64,000 nucleotides of DNA from Trichopria drosophilae (Eukaryota; Arthropoda; Insecta; Hymenoptera; Diapriidae). The DNA is taken from the NCBI GenBank assembly GCA_030407085.1, contig CM059586.1, positions 89,463,501 to 89,527,500 of the forward strand, read 5' to 3'. Each line of letters begins with the position of its first letter. Position 1 is the stretch's first letter. The translations under genes were made by a program, and so were the position numbers. The notes under the pieces were generated by a model. It did not search any database, had not been told where the DNA came from, and saw nothing but the letters and a program-made list of their open reading frames with translations. Positions 12,345 through 24,075 of the stretch are shown in pieces.

Positions 12345-12821
12345 ATTAATGTTTTTAAATAGTTTTGGTGTTTTTTGGTCACAGAAAGAATAGAAATTAA
12401 AAATGGGTAAGTTTAATAAAAATTGAAAAAATTAGAGGAGTAAAAAACAAACCAGGCTCAATAATTTGCAGGGTTTTTGTCATTTAAATAATAAAGAAAT
12501 ATTTAGCAATGTTTCGATTGTAATATGAGTCTTCTTAAGGCTTTGTAAGAAAACGGTGGCGATTGCGTCATATTTATACTAAATTAGGGGATACGAAGTT
12601 TTCTATGTGTTGGTGGTGTGGTACTAAGAATAAAGGAACCGTCGACAAATTATGTATTGCTAAATATTTATTAATTATTTATATTACAAAAACCCGCCAA
12701 ATTATTGACCCTTGTTTTTTCCTCTTCTTCTAATTTTTAAATGTTTATTAAACTCAACCATTTTTAATTTCTATTCTTTCTGTGACCGAAAAACACCAAA
12801 ACTATTTAAGAATATATTAAT
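12345..12821. mobile_element. Palindromic MITE family A, copy 1
   Basis: Arms at 12345-12510 and about 12660-12821 are reverse complements (TAAATAGTTTTGGTGTTTTT, GTCACAGAAAGAATAGAAAT, ATTAGAGGA blocks). The centre of about 150 bp is unique to this copy. A second copy lies at 15.2 kb. The left border may extend to about 12303, because that flank matches the complement of copy 2's right end. Confidence 0.8.
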
Positions 12822-15191
12822 ATAGATGCTGCGTTTCTTTTATTAAATTTATTTAAGGTGCTGTTGTAAATAATATATATCATATGTAAATGAATATGCT
12901 TACATTGAACAAAATAAAGCACTATCCAAAAATATACCCTTTAATGGCTGTATGAGTGCGAAATATAGCTGTAATGTTTCGTTATATGGTGTCGATTAAA
13001 CAATGTTGCATAATGCTAACTCACAAAGCAATATCACAGTAATATTGCACGTCGGGATTTCTTAAATGGTATGAATAATAAAATTGCGCAATACTTCGTA
13101 AGAATGATGATGTTATATTTATAAGAAATATTGCGGAAAAAGTTACTAAAATCTTCTACAATGATGTAACATATAGTAATATTACTGTGCTAATTATTTC
13201 AGCCGTAATGGAGTGAGAGGTCAATACTCAAAATCGATTTTTTACTCTAGTGCTATATTACAATGACATTCGATATATTTTCTGAATGATAATATACATC
13301 GGAAAGATTTAGAATTGTTTAAAATTACTTTAAAAGATAATGCCAAATATAATTCTTTTTAGAGTCTCTTTTATTTTAAAACTAATGAGAAATTGACAAG
13401 ACAGAAAAAATGTCCAAAAATCTAATTTGACCAGAAATTACTACAAATTTTCTTTCAATTAAAGGCTGTCTCAAAATGATGATTTCAGGAAATTAGCAAG
13501 ACAATTTTTATTCGTCAAGTTATGTGGTAAAATTTTAAACTATTGTCGTAAATTACAAAAAAAATTGTGTGATTATTGGTACGAAATATTGGTAATTATC
13601 AATAAATGTTCATTTTTTTGCAGATTCATCTTACATTGACAATTATTAATTCAATGTGATTAAGCCTCTTAAAAGTCAATTAGGGAAAAACCACGTCAGT
13701 TAATGAACGAAAAATCTGCGAATTTTGAAAAAACTCATATTATCACCTGCACAGACATCAATTAAATAAACCTTATATTAACCGTAATGTAGAAATTTTA
13801 GGTCAACGTTTAAAAAGTCAATATTACTGACTCAATATGGTTGATCAAATTTTTGGAAAACTTATGAGAAAATCAACAAAATTTCGGTATTTCATCGATT
13901 ATATAGGATCTTTCATCAAGAACTTTAAAATGAAATGAAAAACGTATTAAATGGCCCATAAAATCTAACAAAATCTTTGTCTAATTAAATTGCAAAAGAA
14001 CACAGATTCACGACTGGTTTGTTAGAGCAACCATTTTTAATTTTTAATTTTAATCATTGACTCGTGAATGTATCAAGTTATCTCAGAAACATATTTTATT
14101 TTATATATAAATGTTTTTCCAATGCATGGTTTTACTATCTTTGTCAGTCTTAAATTAGCTGTATGTTAAAAGGTTAAGCAATTTCTAAATCGATCATTTA
14201 TATAGATAGAAAAATGAATAGTACACACGTGTCGACATGATATTAAAGTTGCCCGAAGCACTGTATTATTAATTTAAATATTTTCTTGAAAACTATTTCA
14301 TCCTCTCCTGGCGCATGAATTTCACCATTATTACAATATTTAATAAAGTTGCGTCGCACAGAGCAATTGTTCAATGTTACTGCAAACGGAAAGCTAGCTA
14401 TTTTTAAAATGCCCCATATACATATTTATTGTATTATATAAGTTACAATTTTCCTTATTTACGGAATAAATTAACTTCTTTATACAACCTTGAATCGCCA
14501 TGCGTGAACTTCTTTGAAAATTATGACGACCCCTGCGAACGAGATTCATTTTTCAAAGGGAATGTCGATGGTTATTTTTATAACTTTTTCATTGTCATTT
14601 GTTCTTCATGCCGCAGCTGCAGAATAAACATCGATGCAAATATTATTTTTATACATTTAAATGAGTTTAGTTAAAGAGCTAAAAATAATGCCCTGATTTT
14701 TATTATTGCTAATGATAATTAATTTAAGTAGGTAAAATAAATGTTGAAAACAAAAAATTGAAAATTTAAGTAATTAAAAACAGTTGAATGTAACATTTAA
14801 CAAAACAAGAAACAAAATCGCCCATTAGAAGGTTATAAATGTCACGAATAAAGTTATTGAGAAATTACAAAACAAACGAAAGTTACACACTAATAAAATA
14901 AATGACGATACTGGTATAAAGAAATATACTGCGAACGAATATAATGCATTATATTAACGAAAAGAGGCAAGTGGTAACGAACATACTTTTTTTGTGATTT
15001 TGAATGTAAAAAAGTGACTAAATTCATAAAAAAAAAAATAAGAACAATATCGATACATTGAGTCGTATAGACCACGGACCGTTGCATTGGTAAGTTGTAT
15101 TTTATTTTGTGTTAGCAAATTAAAATATTGAATATTTTTAAAAGTAACATTTTACTGTAAATGTTATAATTATATTTTACAAAAGTAAACG
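12822..15191. other. AT-rich intergenic sequence, nothing recognised
   Basis: There is no recognisable gene. A frame open at 14429-14674 (81 codons) has no domain and overlaps AT-rich sequence, so I treat it as chance. Confidence 0.5.
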
Positions 15192-15203
15192 TAGGCAAAT
15201 AAT

Positions 15204-15616
15204 TTAATATATTCTGAAACATTTTTTTTTCGATCACATAAATAATAGAATTTAAAAATGGTTGAGTATAATACAAATTTAAAAATTAGAGGAAGAGGGA
15301 AAAAAACAAGGGTTAATAATTTGGAGGCTTTTTTGTAATATAAATAATAAATAAAAATTTAGCAACGTCTCGACTCTGATATGAATCCTCTTCAAGGCTC
15401 TGTGTCACATATAATATTTATTTATTAGTCATATTACAAAAAACCCTCCAAATTATCAACGCTTGTTTGTTTCTTTTTTCACTCTTTTTCTAATTTTTAA
15501 ATTTCTATTAAACTCAACCATTTTTAACATTTATTATTTATGTGACCAAGAAAACCAAAACTATTTAAGAATATATTAATTTATAAAACGGTTAGATTAA
15601 AACCTTATCAAATGTA
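15204..15616. mobile_element. Palindromic MITE family A, copy 2
   Basis: Inverted arms share the TTAAAAATGGTTGAGT, AAATTAGA, ACCCTCCAAATTAT and AAAACTATTTAAGAATATAT blocks with copy 1. A perfect 12-base direct repeat TAGGCAAATAAT flanks it at 15192-15203 and 15617-15628. That could be an unusually long target duplication or part of the element. It is non-coding. Confidence 0.75.
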
Positions 15617-15628
15617 TAGGCAAATAAT

Positions 15629-16584
15629 GTTATGATAGAAACAATTACATTAGAATCCAGAATTTTTTTTAATATTAGATAGAGAGACTCCCATAAGTTG
15701 AGGATTATTTTAAAATAATGATTATGTACATCGGAGCAAAATTTGTCAAATAAACAAATCCAAAAAATCAATGTATCATCGAATGAAACTCAGAATTGGT
15801 AATTGATCTACTAAACAATAGTAATGCTTAATATATCTTTGTCTTTAAGCTCGTATATCATTTACAATACATCTTGAAAGAAAAATATGTATTTTATATC
15901 CAATCTTTGTTAGGTATTTTAAGATAATTTTAAGATAATTCGTGATAATTACTTTTAATTTTTTAGAATGTTAGATGAAAAATTAGACCTCTACTATTTT
16001 TAATAAAAATATACATCGTTTTTGCGAACAGTGTGTTTTATTGTTATTGCTTTACAAATATTGTAGATTTAATGCCGAGCTTTTCTTCCTATAAAGCAGG
16101 AAAGTTTCAAGATTTCTCTTTAAAAAAACATGACGGCAAAACGGCTTTTGCATTCGGAGTAAATGTAGAGCTCTTAAATCATAAAAGAGCGATTAAAATT
16201 CGAAATTATAAAATTAAATTTTATATACATTTTTGTTACATTTTTAAGAATATTTAAGTGTAATTTTATAATTATGTGGTTATTTGTATGCTTTATAAAT
16301 GTCGATATAAGTAAAAACGTAAGTATTTTTTTGAGTTTCTAATTTCCATATTGAAAGCGGCGCAAAATACATAAAAAATGTATTAACACCTTTTGTACAG
16401 CACAAAATTTCCCTCAAAGGAGCCCTATTCTAAAGTCAATAGCTAAGCCACAACCAACGTTGAAAGTTATTGCTTATCTCATTTAGGTTAGACAATATAC
16501 TTTATAAGATGAAACCCCAGCGTTATTTATTAACCTTCAATCCAAGCAACAAACGGTGTGAATCCAAACAAATCGCGATCAATT
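15629..16584. other. AT-rich intergenic sequence, nothing recognised
   Basis: No gene or bounded element was found. The frame at 16033-16257 is short and unrecognised. Confidence 0.5.
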
Positions 16585-17893
16585 TTTACATGATAATCAT
16601 TAAAAAATGAATTAAAAATGTAACTGAAATAGCCGAAAATCGTAGTGGTGGAAAGTTGTTTTTTATTCAAAATAGGCCTAATTTTAAAAACAAATGGCTG
16701 TAACTTTTCAATGACGAAGAGCGAAAATCTTGACAGACAAAAGATGGAAAAGAAAAAATAAATAAAAATGTTAGAAACAATCTTTTCTCTATCTGTTATG
16801 GTTTGGAAAGTTGCAACTTATTACCATGTTGATAAAAACGAGCTTTATTATTCTATTTTTACAATTTCTGGTGTAATTTTGAGGTTGAAAACGCTAATGT
16901 TCACAAAATTACCTTTATAGTAATTCTAAGAAAAGTGAGGTTATGTCGGATAAAATAGACATTTTATATATCATGTTACCCAATTTTCTCACAGTCTAGT
17001 CGCATAATCAGTAGAAATTAATAGCATATTTCGATAGACTGAAATTACATTATTCCTAGGCAAAATTAACTTTTAATTGCTAACTTTTAACTTTTAAAAT
17101 TGTAAACTTTTCAAAGCTGTGTATCAAAAGTATGGTGCGATTCGAAAAACCGAAAAGTCGTAAAGCCGACAACAACAAAACCGACACTTCAAAAATTGAC
17201 TGTCCGCTAATTGGCGATGTGTCGGCTTTATGACTGTCGGTTTTTTTGACCTGTCGTGTTTTTGATTTGTTGGTTTTTTGATTTGTAGGTTGTTCGTCCG
17301 CACCCCAAAAGTAACGCACTTCTTTTTTTCTCTCTCTTACTTCTATACTGTTAAACATTTCATGAAATTTAATGTACTTTTAATGCATACTAAAAAAGAA
17401 ACAAAAAAAAATAAGGTGTGGACGGCCTAGCAGCCTCCACCTGGCTCATTCTGAAAACAGATATCGCTGATATCATGCTAATGCTGCGACCGAATAATAA
17501 AAAAGGACAATCAATTTCTTTTTTATATGTACGACATAATAAAATGGGGATTTTTTAACATTAGCATTTTCAACGTCATAATTACACCAGAAATGGTAAA
17601 AATAGAATAATAAAGCTCGTTTTGATGAACGTGGTAATAAGTTGCAACTTTCCAAGTCATTGTCTCCACAATGTCAACAGATAGAGAAAATATCGTTCCT
17701 GCCTAGCTTTTTTATAGAATTTTCATTTTCTACAACTTTTGTTCGCGCTCTAATGCGCGATTGGCAAGTTACAACCATTTGTTTACAAAATTAGGCCTAT
17801 TTTGTATTAAAAACAATGTCCCCGCACTGCGAATTTCTGCGATTTTCGATATGTTTTTAAACTAATTTTCGAAGCAATTATCGCGTAAAAGTC
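16585..17893. mobile_element. 1.3-kb foldback element with arms of about 330 bp
   Basis: The left arm (16585-16915) is repeated in reverse complement at about 17533-17893. AAAATAGGCCTAATTTT, GGAAAGTTGCAACTTATTAC, AAACGAGCTTTATTATTCTA and TTCTGGTGTAATT blocks pair with the right arm. The unique centre has no transposase and contains a separate inserted MITE at 17133-17305. The arms have diverged from each other, so the insertion is not recent. Confidence 0.8.
17133..17305. mobile_element. 173-bp hAT-like MITE with 8-bp target duplication
   Basis: CAAAAGTA flanks the element exactly at 17125-17132 and 17306-17313, and 8 bp is the hAT-class duplication length. Ends are TGGTGCGATTCG and the complement GGGTGCGGACGA. 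The interior is made of TCGGYTTT/GACTGTCGG-type units in both orientations. It lies in the centre of the larger foldback element, so it inserted later. It is non-coding. Confidence 0.8.
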
Positions 17894-20800
17894 GGTGGTG
17901 TTGCAATTCCTTTTGTGTTACCCCTTTTTATTGTCCTAGATTACTTATTGTTAGACAAAAGCACTCACAGACCTTTTCCAACGAAATTGTGTGCTCTACA
18001 AAAAAAAAGTTGTACATTTCTAGTGTATCTTGCGCTGTTTTTGATACGGAAGACATAAAAACTTTTTTTTTATAACGACGTACAAATAACCACACGGTTA
18101 TGAAATTATAACAAATATTTTCAATGGCAGAAAAAGAAGATAAAAACGCGTTAACGTAAATCGAAGAGAACAAATTAATCGTAGTAAACATGATTGGTAG
18201 AACGAAGATTGGTATCGAGTTTGTTCCAAATAAGTTTCAGAAGCACATGTTACAAAATAGAACTCAAAAAATGGACATTTTAAGGTCACGCGGTTTATTG
18301 AAGACCCCATAAAAAATAATTGCTTAGGTAAATACAATGTTTTGAACTCTGGTTGACGTAATTGAGAAATAAGACAATGCTGCATGTTAGGAAATATATA
18401 AGACATGTGAAAACGATATCGAAAATCGTCATTGTCCATAAATATGTTCCACATAATACTGAATCTCTACGTATCCAATGGAGAATGACTAATGCGCGTC
18501 CATTTTTCCTCGAATTAAAACCTTCTCTCGTGATCTGAAAAGGGACGTAAAATGAGCACCCAACAGATGTGCAGGATTCATTGCTCATTTCTCATCAATA
18601 TACAAGTTTTTCACAGCCGGAAAACGGAATTACAATGGACGTAGAAGGCTGAATGTATAGTATAGATTCACCTCCCCCATATACCTACAAGTCTTTTTTT
18701 TTCATGGATTTAACATGAACCGAAAAGTGATATGTAGAACGCACTCTGAACGTTGATACATTTGCGGTTTTGTTTAAATGTTAAACTTTTCGTGACAGAT
18801 CACTGGAGTGACAGTTCATTCGTTGTTGAGTGAAAAGTGAGCTATTATTATGGAAGAATAAACGCAATAATATTCTGCATTCATTGGACATTTCTATATC
18901 GTTAATAACTACTTAAAAAAAGATTTTGGTAGCATAATACATTTACCAGGAAGTTTAAATTGTATATATTTACTAATAATTAATTCCAATGAATAATAAT
19001 AATTTATTACAACAATAAATATATTTTCATCGAAGTCCCAAAATCTAACTAAATGAGTTTAGTTTTGTCGATTTATTAAAAATTTATTTTGTTCTTCCAA
19101 ACTCTTAATATTCCTTTGTAATGACTCCCTTAGTTACCACCCCAAATAATATTATATTATTCTACTATATGTGGTGATGTAGACCCTGATGATCCAAAAG
19201 TACTCTTCATATTAGTCATTAAAATGATGTATGGCCATTGCGGAATCTCTATCAAGGCAAACAACATCACTATTAAAAAATTGCAAAAAATATAATGATA
19301 CATCTGTAAAACAAAGATTTGTTGCAGGTTTTTTGCAACCAAAGCATGCTTTCAAAATGACAATAAAAGTTATCAAAATTAAAAATATAAAAAATATGAA
19401 GGAAATTTTATTAAGAATATCGTAGATAATGTCCAATAAATATTAATGATACGAAAAAAGTCGATAAAAACAAGAACCAACTCTTCCAGAAAAATGAGGC
19501 CAGTTTCCGTCCTAATTTCTGGTTCCATTGCTTGTAAGATAGAAAACAGGCAAAATTGACACATGGACAAAGGAAATAGTTGGTTTTACTATCTAAATAG
19601 TAGATACAACTATGTGTTTTAGTTTCGTTTATTAGTGAAATTTGTCGAAATCATTATTTAGATAGCGTACATTACCCTACTACCTAGTTAGTAGTTTCAA
19701 TTATTTCAATTTTTGAGTGCATAAACAGATATCATTTTCCACCAACACTTAAAGTTTTAACAGGCGTAAATAACGCAATGCATAACCACGTAACAATTAT
19801 TATATTTTTATAAAAACTTTCGAAATAAAAGAAAAAATCTCATTGCACGTGTATTTATTAAATTAATTATTTATACTGTATGCATTTTCACGCTACGTAA
19901 CTTTTAATTATTGGAAAGAAAGTCAACCATAAAATTACGTGAGTAAAATGGGATTTTTAAGAGAAAATATCATTGCGTGGGAGGAACGGTGATTAGTCGG
20001 CGGGAAACATTCAATATACACGACTAAAAGGGGTAGAGAAAACATCAGCAGCCAATGGGGTCGATGTAAATTACTTTAGCAACATGAGAAGACAATTTGA
20101 AATCCGCATTCTAAATCTGCTACTAATTACACTAGTGTGCGATATTAGGGGAAAAATACTTGTCTCTCGTTAAAGGATTTTATAAATTGTTGATGATGCA
20201 CAACATAATTCCTCTTTGATTTACCCTCGCATAACCCCCAACTGTAATTGCGGCTGTTGAAATAGAAATTCTCGGCAACCATCCTGGTTTCCCCTGTTGG
20301 AAAAGCTTTGGTTGTGTATTTTCACACCTATATGTGTTAGATGTATATATAGGTGCGCAAGCTACGCAATACTTTGTGTAGGAGCTTGTTCTATCCCTGT
20401 ATCGAATCAGCTGTCGTGCTCAAAGCCGCTTTGAAAAGGACGTAAAATTGCTTGTGGTAAGCCCTTTCTGGTATAATCTTTTATTTCGACGATGTTTAAC
20501 TTGACAGAAGATACTTTCCCGCATGTTGTCAGACATGCTGAGTTTTTGGTTTATTTAAAATGATAATGCCCGAGATTTTCAAAGTCAGGAATAAGTTTCC
20601 TAATAATCGTTTTTGTTAATACTGCCACACCTTTGCATTTTCGCTTCTCAAACTGAATTTACATCACGAAATAATAATTTTTAAAAGTAAAATTTTTAAT
20701 TACCATTAATTTTTCTTAAATTTCAGAAGCTTGTTGTAATTTATTCCACGTAAGTTTAAATTGTCGCATTTTAATCAATTTTAAATCTTATAATCATCTA

Positions 20801-21078
20801 ATTCATCTAAAAAACATATATTTATTTAGTGCTTCGCTAAAACAGAAATAATAAAAAACAAAACAAAGGAAGTGAGTTATGTCAAACAAATACAGCATAA
20901 AATAAACACAGATTGGCCCAATTTAACGTACCTACTACTATATCGTGAAAGGAAATCATTTTCTGAAAAAAAGTTTCAGTCAGAAGCTTTAATATTTTTC
21001 CCTGACTATTTAATGGTGATATTAAACTTGACCTTAATTTTGTATATATAGGATTTAAAGGCCCAGTTGATTTTTTTG
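17894..21078. other. AT-rich intergenic sequence with unassigned open frames
   Basis: Overlapping - strand frames at 17928-18191, 18098-18454 and 18295-18588 are rich in hydrophobic residues but have no recognisable family. A degenerate chemoreceptor pseudogene is conceivable but unsupported. A small palindrome (TACTATCTAAATAGTA) is at about 19587. Nothing else is recognised. Confidence 0.45.
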
Positions 21079-21373
21079 AATGGTAATCACAATTTTTTAT
21101 CGCAGATTTGAAAAGAGCAGAAAATTTTACGTCTGAATATGACCTTGACAATGATCTAGAGTTCAACGTTAATCCACTAAAAATAATGAAACTCATACAC
21201 GTAACACTTTTCTAAATAATGCAATCTCACCGAGATATTTTACCGTCGTGGACGTCCGGAAAATTTCATTTTGAAATGACCTAGACGGTGAACATTAGAT
21301 CATTGTCAAGGTCATTTTAGGATGTGACAATTTTCGCTCTTCAAATCTGCGATAAAAAATAGTGTTTCCCATT
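21079..21373. mobile_element. Palindromic MITE, about 295 bp
   Basis: Arms at 21079-21175 and 21285-21373 are reverse complements (TTTTTTATCGCAGATTTGAA, ATGACCTTGACAATGATCTA blocks). The unpaired centre is about 110 bp. It is non-coding and no target duplication was identified. Confidence 0.7.
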
Positions 21374-23768
21374 TAGTCTTAGAAAGAGTCTTAAAAATAA
21401 TAAATAAAAAAATCAAGAAATGCAAAATATCTCATAGTAAAAATTTACCATTCTATCACAAAGATTTCCTGATACACTCCTAAGTAGTACTTACAACTTT
21501 TTTTCGACCAACTTTTTGACCTGACCAAAAGCCGAAAGCAGTATATTGCAGTATATTGTAAGTGTCTTTTTCCAAAACTTCTTTTTTTTCCGTGTAGTTA
21601 AGGGGATTAAAAACATTATTCGGACTTACCACACTGACGTTACTTTTATTGATTAGTTTTAAACTAATGACATACGTTATATTGAATGTTCATGTTCAAT
21701 TAACGGTGAACTGTCGAAAAATTTTAATTTTTTACTCATTTACGCTGCCACTTACTTACTTCAAGCTGATATTTTACTAACTTCTATTATACCCACGTAT
21801 ACTTCTATCACGTCTGGATTTACTCTTTTGAGTAAAATATTAAGAAAAGAAAAATATTTTTTTACTTGTAACGATTAAAAATTTGCTCCACATGTTATAT
21901 GCGAAAAATGTACTAAATTGTTGATTTTTTTTTAACGTAGAACACATTAAAGATATTTTTTTTGGCCTATCAAACCTATAAAATCATGACTTTGGTATCA
22001 ATGAGTTTCCGGTTTATTAATGACGTATATTTGCTTTGTCATTTATTGATTAGTCTGACATTTTAAGAGTATAAAAAGGGTCACAAGTCTTTAATATATT
22101 TGTATAAGATTAGTAGAATCTGATATTTACAATATAATTTCAGTGTATTATATTTGAATTTGTAATAACATTGAAGGGATCAAAATTGCTCATTTCGGAT
22201 ACGAAAATAAGTATAACTTATTCATAATATTTTGAAATTTATTTTTAACCATCATCTGTAATTCGACCAAATATTTACAAAAATCAAGGTCTTATTAATT
22301 TTCTCTCGTTATGAAATCACTATAAGTTAAGTGTGATTAGTACTCGTTCTCCGGACAAGTAACTTCCTCGACGATTGCAAGACACGTGAAATTAGAGGTC
22401 AAATACTACTGACCAATCTAATGTAAAATTAAATATGACGCATTATATACTGCGCCATTGAACTGTTTGCTCAATTACTTCTTGTAGTACAAAATTTTGG
22501 GCCAAAATCGTAAGCCCGTTAAGAATAATATTGATTGATCTATTAACGAATTTTAACTAAGCTTGAGAAATAAGTGAATCGATTTAAATTAGGTGAAAAT
22601 TAACTTCTTATGCTGTAAGTTAAATTAGTCGTAGTTAGTATACTATAGTTGGACTTAGGGTTACGAATTAACATATTCATTAAATCGTTTTCACTTTAAA
22701 AAATTAAGATTGCTTACCGAGACTGTCTCGTTGTCTATAGTTTGCACATTTACGGTTCAGATAGCGTGCTCACCTAATAACATTAACATTGTTTGATAAA
22801 AAGTAATCGCAACTGAGTGTTAGTTCTTTGAACCATCGTAGAACCTAGTAAGTACAACTATACCATAACGTTTAAGCAATCTTTATTTAATTATGCGTTT
22901 TGTGGATTTACTAAGTATAAAAGTGAGTTCCATATATTTGAGTATGCTCATTTATAAGAAATAATATTTGTTACGCAAAAGAAATATAAAATATAGAACA
23001 AATTAATAAACATGGCTTTTTACTATTGACTTATCGTAATAGTCCTGATGGCTGACGTTCTTTGAGTTGAAGCATAGGCAGTATGTGACGTAAATTGTTA
23101 AATTACTTCCAACACGGAAAAAACGGTGTCATATATTTTTACAAGCATTACAATTTTTATCATAAGATTTTTTTAATATTTCTATTTTAATGCACGTTAA
23201 AATTTGAATCACATTCAAAAAATAATTAGTAGAAATATTACTCTGTTCATTGAGGTCAAAAATCCTAATTTCATATGTATTCCACTAATTTGTTTTAGTT
23301 AGTAAAAAATAGTCATAAAACCTTTAATGTATTTCGCTAAAATTATTATATAAATATGGTTTTTAATTGAACTGTCATCGTTTCTGACATTCTGGTATCG
23401 ACGTAATGCGGCAATCTTGTACCTACTATCGCTCCCGTCATGGAATTAGTTATCGATTTGTACCAGATATGCAGCAAATGACACATATAAATTGCTAGTT
23501 ACAGATAGTTTTAATAATTTTTAAGAATTTCATAAAACCTTTTAAATAAGTAGAACTTAACAATGGACGTTTTTTGTTTTAAACAATGACAAATTGTACC
23601 GAAACGATAATCAGAACTGGGCGGAAATTAAGTTGTTTGGTGTTGACAACATTAATTTAAAGTAGACTTTTCGCAATAGAATTTCTTTTGCGAAATTTTG
23701 ATATTTTTAATACTGATAGAACATTGCATTTTATACAATTATAATATTATATCATTATTGCACCTACC
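21374..23768. other. AT-rich intergenic sequence, nothing recognised
   Basis: No gene is recognised. A TATAAAAAGG word at 22070 stands without any associated exon. Confidence 0.5.
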
Positions 23769-24075
23769 TTTACACAGAGAATAATTTCTTTGGAAATTTT
23801 ACTATTCTACATGGTTATTAGGGGACAGACTTGCATCGGGCGACAATTTCCTATTCTTTTTGCTACAATTTATTAAAATTTGTGTAATTTTTACCATAAC
23901 ATTCGGAATGTTTGGCAAAATTAACATTAAAAATTCCGGAAAGATAGGATAAAAATAAAAAAAATTTTAGTAAATTTTAGCAAAAAGAAAAGGAAATTTT
24001 CGCCTGATACTAGTCTGTCCGCTAATAGCCATGTAGAATAGTACAATTTCCAAAGGCATTTTTCTCCGTGTAACT
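23769..24075. mobile_element. 307-bp MITE with inverted repeats of about 105 bp
   Basis: Left arm 23769-23880 and right arm about 23962-24075 pair through TTACACRGAGAA, CTTTGGAAATT, ACTATTCTACATGG, GGACAGACT and TTTCCT.TTCTTTTTGCTA. It is non-coding. Terminal ACACGGA words, also seen at 23114 and 24918, suggest a common end sequence among local elements. Confidence 0.8.

Noticed and set aside
18098..18588. Overlapping hydrophobic frames on the - strand, possibly a chemoreceptor remnant
   Set aside because: No conserved chemoreceptor motif, and hydrophobic translations are expected from T-rich DNA.
22070..22080. TATAAAAAGGG as a promoter
   Set aside because: It lies in AT-rich desert with no exon or start codon of coding character downstream.
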